Made by a program: the position numbers and the translations under genes
Part shown: positions 57,730 through 64,000 of the stretch, piece by piece
Numbering within the stretch: the stretch's first letter is position 1
Layout: each line of letters begins with the position of its first letter
The notes under the pieces: model-generated
What the model saw: the letters and a program-made list of their open reading frames with translations, nothing else
The model's database searches: none
What the model was told of the DNA's origin: nothing
Assembly (NCBI RefSeq): GCF_013114835.1
Contig: NZ_JAAVLW010000003.1
Span: forward strand, 558,001 to 622,000
Origin: Bradyrhizobium archetypum
GTDB taxonomy: Bacteria; Pseudomonadota; Alphaproteobacteria; Rhizobiales; Xanthobacteraceae
Reading direction: 5' to 3'
DNA length: 64,000 nucleotides

Positions 57730-59937
57730 TCAATTGAACTGAACCACCTTGTCGAGCGTGATCGGCAGATCGCGCACGCGCTTTCCCGTCGCATGATAGA
57801 CCGCGTTGGCGATCGCTGCGGCCACGCCGACAATGCCGATCTCGCCGAGGCCCTTGATGCCGAGCGGATTGACGATCTCATCCGGCTCGTCGACGAAAAT
57901 CACCTCGATGTCGTGTATGTCGGCATTCACGGGCACATGGTATTCGGCGATGTTGGCGTTCATGACGCGCCCGAACTGGTGATCGAACAGCGTTTCCTCG
58001 TGCAGCGCCATGCCGATCCCCCACACCACGCCACCCATGACCTGGCTGTGCGCGGTCTTGAGGTTGAGGATGCGGCCCGCGGCGACGGCATTGACCACGC
58101 GAGTCACACGGATGACACCAAGCTGTTCGTCTACCTTGACCTCCGCGAAGATGGCGGAGTGGACGTTGCGCGCGTGAGACTTGTCTTCAGCGACCGTGTT
58201 GGCCTCCTCGCGCGTGATGCGATCGGCGGTGCCGGACTGCATCGCACTGGCAATCGGGACCGCGCGGGTCGCATCCTGCTTGCTGACGATCTTGCCGTCG
58301 ATCAATGCGACATCGTCCACGCCGGCGCCTGCCAGCGGCGAATCCTTCATTTCGTTGGCGAGGTTCAACAGGTCGCCGCGAACCGCGCGGGCCGTATTCG
58401 CGATGGCGTTGCACACCGATGACGCGATCCAGGAGCCGCCCTCCAGCGGACATTGCGGCAGGGTCGAATCGCCGAGCTTGACGCTGATATTGTCGATCGG
58501 CAGGCCGAGCATGTCGGCCGCAACCTGCGCCATGATCGTGTAGGTTCCGGTGCCGATATCGGAGGCCGCGGTCGCCACTTCCGCGTGGCCGTTGGCCGTC
58601 AGCACGATGCGGACCGTAGCCGGCATCTGCAGCGCTTCCCACACGCCGGACGCCATGCCCCAACCGACCAGTTCGCTGCCGTCGCGCATCGAGCGCGGCT
58701 CCGCATTGCGCTTGTCCCAGCCGAACGCCGCCGCGCCCTGCCGATAGCACTCACGCAATTGCTTGCTGGTATAGGGAAGGTCCTCGCCCTGATGGCGGTC
58801 GGAATAGCACTGCAGCCGCAATTGCACCGGATCAGTCTTGAGCGCGACGGCGAGCTCGTCCATCGCGCATTCCAGCGCATAGACGCCGGTCGCAGCTCCC
58901 GGCGCGCGCATATCGCAGGACGTCGGCAGGTCGAGCTTCACCAGTCTGTGCTCGAATTTCGCGTTGGGGCTTTTGTAAAGCAGGTTGCCCCAGCCGGTAT
59001 CGTTGCGCGCGAATTCCTCGAACTGCGAGGTTACCGCGATGGCTTCATGTTGCATTGATTCGAGTGTGCCGCCGCTGCTCGCACCAAGCGCTAGCCGTTC
59101 GATGCTCGCCGGCCGGTAGCCGAGCGCATACATCTGCGCCCTCGTCAGCATGACGCGAACCGGGCGTTTGAGTGCCTGCGCTCCCAGCACTGCCAGTACG
59201 ACCTGGTATTGTGGACGCAGCCCCGCGCCGAAGCCGCCGCCCATGTAGGGCGACATGACGCGAACCGCGTCGGGCTGCAGCTCGAACACCTTGCAAAGAT
59301 ATTGCTGGACATTCTGCACGCCTTGCGTCTTGTCATAGACGGTGAGCTGGCCGTCTTGCCAGATCGCAGTCGAGGCAAACAACTCCATCGGATTGTGATG
59401 CTCGGTCGGAATGAAATATTCTGCCGCGTGGCGCACGGCGGCGGACGCAAACGCCTTTCCGGCATCACCGCGCGACTTCTCCGGACTGTCGACCGCAAAA
59501 GCGCGGGCGCGCTCGGCGTGCAGGTCGGTGATGTGCGGCTCCTTCTGGTATTCGATCTTGACCTGCGAGGCGGCCACGCGCGCGGTTTCCCAATCTTCCG
59601 CCAGCACCAGCGCGACCGGCTGACCGGTGAAGTGGATCCTGTCGTCGTAGAGCGGGCGGTAGGGTGAACCCTTCTCCGGCGCGACTTCGTCCTTGTAGGC
59701 GTCGTCCTTGGCGGCCATCTGGGGCCGATTGCGATAGGTGAGCACGTCGATCACGCCGGCCATGCCCAGTGCGGCGCTGGTATCGATGCGCTCGATCTGC
59801 CCCTTCGGGATCGTCGAGTCGACGACATAGCCATGGACAAGGCCGGGAACGTTGAACTCGCCGGCATACTTGGCTTCGCCGGTGACCTTGGCCCGGCCGT
59901 CGACGCGGGATGTCGCTGTTCCGATATAGTTTGGCAT
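57730..59937 (-). CDS. Molybdenum-binding subunit, aldehyde/xanthine oxidoreductase (PaoC-like)
   Basis: 735 residues from the ATG at 59937. MPNYIGTATSRVDGRAKVTG, PHITDLHAERARAFAV, GGGFGAGLRPQYQ and the C-terminal GLGEIGIVGVAAAIANAVYHATGK are molybdopterin-subunit features of the xanthine dehydrogenase family. It contains the molybdenum active site that hydroxylates aldehydes or heterocycles. It forms a three-gene operon with the FAD and FeS subunits. No maturation factor is encoded beside it. Confidence 0.88.
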   Translation of the reverse strand: MPNYIGTATSRVDGRAKVTGEAKYAGEFNVPGLVHGYVVDSTIPKGQIERIDTSAALGMAGVIDVLTYRNRPQMAAKDDAYKDEVAPEKGSPYRPLYDDRIHFTGQPVALVLAEDWETARVAASQVKIEYQKEPHITDLHAERARAFAVDSPEKSRGDAGKAFASAAVRHAAEYFIPTEHHNPMELFASTAIWQDGQLTVYDKTQGVQNVQQYLCKVFELQPDAVRVMSPYMGGGFGAGLRPQYQVVLAVLGAQALKRPVRVMLTRAQMYALGYRPASIERLALGASSGGTLESMQHEAIAVTSQFEEFARNDTGWGNLLYKSPNAKFEHRLVKLDLPTSCDMRAPGAATGVYALECAMDELAVALKTDPVQLRLQCYSDRHQGEDLPYTSKQLRECYRQGAAAFGWDKRNAEPRSMRDGSELVGWGMASGVWEALQMPATVRIVLTANGHAEVATAASDIGTGTYTIMAQVAADMLGLPIDNISVKLGDSTLPQCPLEGGSWIASSVCNAIANTARAVRGDLLNLANEMKDSPLAGAGVDDVALIDGKIVSKQDATRAVPIASAMQSGTADRITREEANTVAEDKSHARNVHSAIFAEVKVDEQLGVIRVTRVVNAVAAGRILNLKTAHSQVMGGVVWGIGMALHEETLFDHQFGRVMNANIAEYHVPVNADIHDIEVIFVDEPDEIVNPLGIKGLGEIGIVGVAAAIANAVYHATGKRVRDLPITLDKVVQFN

Positions 59938-59942
59938 GGCGG

Positions 59943-60959
59943 TCACCGTATTTTCTTGTCGGAGATCGACTGCGGCGTGCCTCGCGCGGCCTGATCGAGC
60001 GTTCGCATGATGGCGCGCCGCGCCAGGCCAATCTTGAAGTTGTTGTGTCCGTAGCCTTTGGCGCCGTGAAGCAGCCAATCCGCGGCTTTCGCAAATGCGG
60101 TGGCATCGGCGCGTTGCCCGAGCAGGGCCGCTTCAGCCGCAGTACTGCGCCATGGCTTGTGAGCGACGCCGCCGAGCGCCAGCCGCGCCTCCTTGATCGT
60201 CTCGCCGTCGAGTTCGAGCGCCGCCGCGACCGATACCAGTGCGAACGCATAGGACAGGCGATCGCGGATTTTCAGATAGGAATAGTTCGCGCTAAATCCC
60301 TTTGGCGGCAGTTCGATCGCCGTGATGATCTCGTCGGGTTCGAGATTGGTGTCGCGCTGCGGCGTGTTGCCGGGCAGTCGATGGAAATCCGCAATCGCGA
60401 TGGTGCGCGCCCCGGCCGGACCTATGACATGCACGACGGCTTCGAGCGCTGCGAGCGCCACGCACATGTCGGAAGGATGGGTCGCGATGCAGGCTTCGCT
60501 CGTGCCGAGGATGGCATTGATGCGGTTGACGCCGTCGATCGCCGAACAGCCGCTGCCCGGCTCGCGCTTGTTGCACGGCGTCGCCGTGTCATAGAAATAG
60601 AAGCAGCGCGTTCGCTGCAAGAGGTTGCCGCCGGTCGAGGCCATGTTGCGCAATTGCTGCGACGCGCCCGACAGGATCGCGCGCGCGAGCATTGGATAGC
60701 GCTCTTCGATCACCGGGTGGTAGGCGAGGTCGGCATTGGGCACCATCGCGCCGATCAGGACGCCGCCGGCGGAAGTTGGCTCGATGCTTCTAAGCGGCAG
60801 GTGCGAAATATCGATCAGCCGGCTCGGCCCCTCGACATCGTATTTGATGAGGTCGATCAGGTTGGTGCCGCCCGCAATGAACTTCGCGTAGGGGTCCGTG
60901 GCGATCTGCTTGATGGCATCGGCGACGTCGTTGGCGCGCGTATATTGGAACGGGGTCAT
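59943..60959 (-). CDS. FAD/[4Fe-4S] subunit of Pao-like aldehyde oxidoreductase
   Basis: 338 residues from the ATG at 60959. [11 protein letters not shown] and [16 protein letters not shown] begin the FAD domain. Cys119, Cys129, Cys138 and Cys157 ([21 protein letters not shown] and later ACIATHPSD) form the extra cluster insertion known from PaoB and hydroxybenzoyl-CoA reductase, absent from ordinary xanthine dehydrogenase. Electrons from molybdenum pass through this subunit. Its start overlaps the FeS subunit stop. Confidence 0.88.
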   Translation of the reverse strand: MTPFQYTRANDVADAIKQIATDPYAKFIAGGTNLIDLIKYDVEGPSRLIDISHLPLRSIEPTSAGGVLIGAMVPNADLAYHPVIEERYPMLARAILSGASQQLRNMASTGGNLLQRTRCFYFYDTATPCNKREPGSGCSAIDGVNRINAILGTSEACIATHPSDMCVALAALEAVVHVIGPAGARTIAIADFHRLPGNTPQRDTNLEPDEIITAIELPPKGFSANYSYLKIRDRLSYAFALVSVAAALELDGETIKEARLALGGVAHKPWRSTAAEAALLGQRADATAFAKAADWLLHGAKGYGHNNFKIGLARRAIMRTLDQAARGTPQSISDKKIR

Positions 60960-61471
60960 GATCGCTCCATTGCCTGCTGGATTGCTGCAATGATATTCGG
61001 ATAGGCGCCGCAGCGGCAGATGTTGCCGCTCATCAGTTCGCGGATTTCGGCGGCCGTTCTTGCCTTGCCCTCGGCGATCAGCCCGGCCGCCGAGCAGATC
61101 TGTCCTGACGTGCAATAGCCGCATTGAAAGGCATCGTGATCGATGAAGGCCTGCTGCAGTGGATGCAGCTCACCATCGCGCGAAAGGCCCTCGACGGTGG
61201 TGATTTCGGCGCCTTCCTGCATCGCCGCCAACGTCAGGCAGGAATTGATCCGCCGCCCCTCGACCAGAACGGTGCAGGCGCCGCATTGGCCGTGATCGCA
61301 GCCCTTCTTGGTGCCGGTTAGATTGAGATGGTCACGTAGCGCATCGAGCAGCGTCGTCCATGGAGCGACTACGAGCTTGGCCGGCTTGTGGTTGACGCTG
61401 AGCGTTACCGGAATTTTCTCCGGCACTGCGGCGATTCGCGCTGCGGGCGTTGCTGTCCCAGGATGCGTCAT
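60956..61471 (-). CDS. [2Fe-2S] subunit of Pao-like aldehyde oxidoreductase
   Basis: 171 residues from the ATG at 61471 behind GCGGAGAAG. It has plant-ferredoxin cysteines ([20 protein letters not shown]) and the second cluster [11 protein letters not shown] with [11 protein letters not shown]. The N-terminus before VTLSVNH has an Ala/Pro-rich stretch but no clear twin-arginine signal (contrast periplasmic PaoA). It is the first gene of the operon, read from the upstream 61472-61773 region. Confidence 0.88.
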   Translation of the reverse strand: MTHPGTATPAARIAAVPEKIPVTLSVNHKPAKLVVAPWTTLLDALRDHLNLTGTKKGCDHGQCGACTVLVEGRRINSCLTLAAMQEGAEITTVEGLSRDGELHPLQQAFIDHDAFQCGYCTSGQICSAAGLIAEGKARTAAEIRELMSGNICRCGAYPNIIAAIQQAMERS

Positions 61472-61773
61472 GTTCTTCTCCGCCTGCTTTGGTGCTTGGC
61501 ATGGCATGTGCACACGTCAACACGATGACGTTCGCCGGGCCGCCGGTCGTGCGTATAAAAGAGGCTTCGGTTCCGAACCTGTCTACAACTGCTTCAAGCA
61601 AGGAAGGTTCAGGGCAGGAGCTCGATATGCTCAGCCGTATCCGGCTCGCAGCGTCCCGATACCGGCGCCGGCAATACCAACGAGGGGGTGGCCTACATTA
61701 TGGCAATCACCGTCGCGCGCTCGCGAAGCGACGCACGCAATTTGATGCAACCGGTGCGGCCAGGCGAATGTGG
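61472..61773. other. 302-base region between the chemoreceptor and the Pao-like operon
   Basis: No gene is supported. It must hold the promoter of the Pao-like operon and the end of the chemoreceptor transcript; no clear intrinsic terminator was found. Confidence 0.5.
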
Positions 61774-63528
61774 CTAGAGCTTGTAGGCAGTGCGGAAGCC
61801 GCCCCAGTGACGGCCTTTGACGCGGATCGGTACGTCGATCTCGCGCATCATCACGGTGTTGCCGTTGCCCATGTCGCGGGCGTAGCTCTGGATCAGATAG
61901 GCACGCTGGTTGCGCCCGGCGGCAAGCCCGGCCGGATCGTTGAAGATGCGGCGGTTGCGGCTGTTGGCGGTGTTCCAGGTAACGTCGCCCGGCCGCTGCG
62001 GATGCGAATAGATCTTGTTGTGCACCGGCAGATACCCATTGGTGTCGACCATGGCGCAGAATGCCATCCGCGGATCCCTAGCGAGGAACGCTTCCTGGAA
62101 CGGCGGCAGCGCGCGATCGGCCCAGTCCAGCATCCTGGTGCGATATTGCACCGGGTTAGTGCCGGGAATCTCGATATAGTCGGTGTCGAACATGTCGTCC
62201 ATCGAGATGGCGCCGCTGTCGATGGCGTCCTCGAAGATCTTCTTCAGCGCCACGCCGGCTTCCATTGCGCGGGTAACTGCCTCGGTATTGTCGTCCTGGA
62301 TCGACCACAGTCTGTCTTCGATCTTCTCGGCCAGCGCGGTGCTTGCCCGCTCGAACCGGACCTGAGTGCCGGCCTTGGATCGCTCACTGACGCGAATGCG
62401 GCAGGCGCCGACATCCTGCAGTGTTGCCTCGAAGCTCTGGCCCTGTGCCAGCCTTTCGGCGTCCGGCCCGCTGACCAGAATGCCATCCATCGAAATCTCG
62501 TAAACCGGTGCCGATATCACGCCGCGCGGCGTCTGGATTTCGATCTTGAGGCTGCAGGGCAGTTTTTGCGGTTCGCGGCGCTCGGTTCGTTCACCTTGGC
62601 GCAACAGCACGGCGCAGCGCGCCTTAAGCTTCTGCGCAAACGCGGTGACCGCCCGTCCGGCCTTGGCGACGCTTTCGCCATGGGCCTCGGCTTCCTTGGT
62701 CGCGTGGTCGATTTCGGTGGCGCTGTCGCCGACCGAAGCGATGAAGCTGGATGCGGAGGCTGCATTGTCGGCCATTTCGCCGGTGGTTGCGTTCTGCTCG
62801 GCGACCGCGCCGTTGACGTTCTCGAACACCGGCCGGATCGCCTCGATCGCCTGGGTGATACGATGCACGGCGTCGACGGAGCCCGCCGCGTCGCGCTGCA
62901 GCGTCTCGATCTTCTTGGTGATCTCCTCGGTGGCGTTCTGCGTCTGCACCGCGAGCGCCTTCACTTCGGTGGCGACCACGGCGAAACCGCGCCCGGCCTC
63001 GCCCGCACGCGCAGCCTCGATGGTGGAATTGAGCGCCAGCAGCGTGGTCTGCCGCGCGATCTGCGCGATCAAGTTGACGACGTTGCCGATCGCGGCCGAT
63101 GATTCCCGGAGACGATCGACATTGGCGCTGGCTTCGCGGGCAGCGTCGCTGGCCTGGTCGGCGAGCTTGCCGGCGTCGCGCACCTGGGAGCCGATCCCCT
63201 GCGCCGATTGGGTGAACTTGTCGGCGGCGTACGAAAACGTCGTCGCGGTGGCCCGAGCGGCGCTGGTGCGGCTTGTCAGGGCATCGGTGCGCTGGCGGAT
63301 GGTCGACAGCGTCGCGGCCGCCGCCTCGGCGCCGCCGGCGACCGAATTGGCCGCGCGCTCGAGCTGGCGGATCATCGCGCCGAGTTCGAGCTCCAGAAGC
63401 TCGAGGATTGCCTTGGCCGAATCGTCGGCGGAAGCGGCTTCCGCCGTGGCGGCAGCCACGTGCGCCTTGGGCGCCATGGCCGGTAAGGCCGGTTCCGGTA
63501 CCCGCTTTTTGAACAGACCGAAGGCCAT
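61774..63528 (-). CDS. Soluble chemoreceptor-like protein with PilZ-like domain and C-terminal sensor
   Basis: 584 residues from the ATG at 63528. No membrane helix. The methyl-accepting signalling hairpin ([39 protein letters not shown]) is in the N-terminal half. Next comes a PilZ-like domain ([16 protein letters not shown], then [12 protein letters not shown], where the usual D/NxSxxG has Glu first), and finally a 170-residue sensor ending [13 protein letters not shown], resembling cytoplasmic Cache/PAS-like modules. It should relay an internal signal, perhaps c-di-GMP, to a CheA. Confidence 0.82.
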   Translation of the reverse strand: MAFGLFKKRVPEPALPAMAPKAHVAAATAEAASADDSAKAILELLELELGAMIRQLERAANSVAGGAEAAAATLSTIRQRTDALTSRTSAARATATTFSYAADKFTQSAQGIGSQVRDAGKLADQASDAAREASANVDRLRESSAAIGNVVNLIAQIARQTTLLALNSTIEAARAGEAGRGFAVVATEVKALAVQTQNATEEITKKIETLQRDAAGSVDAVHRITQAIEAIRPVFENVNGAVAEQNATTGEMADNAASASSFIASVGDSATEIDHATKEAEAHGESVAKAGRAVTAFAQKLKARCAVLLRQGERTERREPQKLPCSLKIEIQTPRGVISAPVYEISMDGILVSGPDAERLAQGQSFEATLQDVGACRIRVSERSKAGTQVRFERASTALAEKIEDRLWSIQDDNTEAVTRAMEAGVALKKIFEDAIDSGAISMDDMFDTDYIEIPGTNPVQYRTRMLDWADRALPPFQEAFLARDPRMAFCAMVDTNGYLPVHNKIYSHPQRPGDVTWNTANSRNRRIFNDPAGLAAGRNQRAYLIQSYARDMGNGNTVMMREIDVPIRVKGRHWGGFRTAYKL

Positions 63529-63726
63529 GGGAGCTCTTAAAAGTTGAGGATCGGTGCGAAATCCTCTCATCCGAGCATGAAGTCGTGGTTAACAACTGCC
63601 TGATATTTCGGCGGGCGGCACTACCAACATACCCGACCGGGCTGTAAATCTTTGATTTCGGCCGATTACCGGCCTATAAGGCCGCGCTTCACCCGACATA
63701 CCTGGACGAATCCAAGAGATACCCGC

Positions 63727-64000
63727 ATGGCCGGCCATTCCCAATTCAAGAACATCATGCACCGCAAGGGCCGGCAGGATGCCCAGAAGTCCAAGCTGTT
63801 CAGCAAGCTCGCGCGGGAAATCACGGTTGCTGCCAAGCTTGGAACTCCGGACCCGGCCATGAACCCCCGGCTGCGCTCGGCCGTCATCGCCGCGCGCCAG
63901 GAAAATATGCCGAAGGACAATATCGAGCGAGCCATCAAGAAGGCGATCGGCGGCGAGAGTGAGAACTACGATGAAATCCGCTACGAGGGCTATGGCCCGG
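63727..64000 (+). CDS. YebC/PmpR family protein, 3' truncated by window edge
   Basis: First 91 residues only, from the ATG at 63727. [34 protein letters not shown] and [14 protein letters not shown] match the YebC family, which acts as DNA-binding regulators or, in recent work, as translation factors at proline stretches. In many proteobacteria it precedes ruvCAB, which would lie beyond the window. It is divergent from the chemoreceptor gene, 198 bases away. Confidence 0.93.
   Translation, partial: MAGHSQFKNIMHRKGRQDAQKSKLFSKLAREITVAAKLGTPDPAMNPRLRSAVIAARQENMPKDNIERAIKKAIGGESENYDEIRYEGYGP

Overview
The window is high-GC chromosomal DNA from an alphaproteobacterium, most likely Bradyrhizobium or a close relative (Rhodopseudomonas/Afipia group). 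The evidence is the gene content (RcdA, DUF1192, DUF1465, DUF934 beside a sulfite reductase, the zapA/6S RNA/5-formyl-THF cyclo-ligase order, a TfdA-alpha-like dioxygenase) and many short palindromic intergenic repeats of the kind common in that group. No transposase, integrase, phage gene, CRISPR array, rRNA or tRNA was seen. The region reads as ordinary core chromosome with a few decayed genes and repeat insertions.

Layout. 1-6.6 kb: assimilatory sulfur operon (sulfite reductase, DUF934, APS reductase, sulfate-binding protein, CysT, CysW, CysA). 6.8-9.4 kb: CAP-domain lipoprotein, patatin-like phospholipase, 3-hydroxybutyrate dehydrogenase. 9.4-14.5 kb: TauE/SafE exporter, polysaccharide flippase, two small envelope proteins, DsbD-N-like protein, YqgE. 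14.5-18.3 kb: TfdA/TauD-type dioxygenase, two SDR enzymes, a frameshifted GNAT gene, CsbD-like protein. 18.3-24.4 kb: degenerate SGNH protein, lytic transglycosylase, GalU, diguanylate cyclase. 24.5-28.7 kb: small DUF7662-like protein, then a probable operon of PCuAC copper chaperone, PQQ alcohol dehydrogenase with a lanthanide-type DYD motif, cytochrome c and an unknown exported protein. 28.7-34.5 kb: GGDEF-EAL protein, quinone oxidoreductase, DUF1192, a candidate sRNA, RcdA, ribosomal protein L31. 34.7-45.4 kb: MsbA-like ABC exporter, small membrane protein, GNAT, a MotA/TolQ-like and OmpA-like pair, an RND efflux pump and an inositol monophosphatase. 45.5-54.3 kb: Sel1 protein, ThiE-like protein, both aldolase classes, Pgk, Gap, Tkt. 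54.5-57.7 kb: DUF4164, ZapA, a broken DUF559 nuclease gene, 6S RNA, 5-formyl-THF cyclo-ligase, YmdB-like phosphoesterase. 57.7-64 kb: three-subunit molybdenum aldehyde oxidoreductase (Pao-like), a soluble chemoreceptor with a PilZ-like domain, and the start of YebC.

Working together: the first operon imports sulfate and reduces APS to sulfide. The tkt-gap-pgk-fba block supplies central carbon flux (Calvin cycle, pentose phosphate and glycolysis). The PQQ dehydrogenase/cytochrome c set and the Pao-like enzyme are periplasmic or molybdenum-dependent alcohol and aldehyde oxidation modules. Three proteins bear on c-di-GMP or chemosensory signalling.

The most unusual items are the predicted lanthanide-type alcohol dehydrogenase operon carrying a perfect PCuAC copper chaperone, an SGNH-family protein that has lost both the Ser and His of its triad, the DUF559 nuclease remnant inside repeats between zapA and 6S RNA, a GNAT frame broken and open into an SDR gene, and two long stem-loops between tkt and gap. 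All family calls are by eye from motifs; no database search was run.
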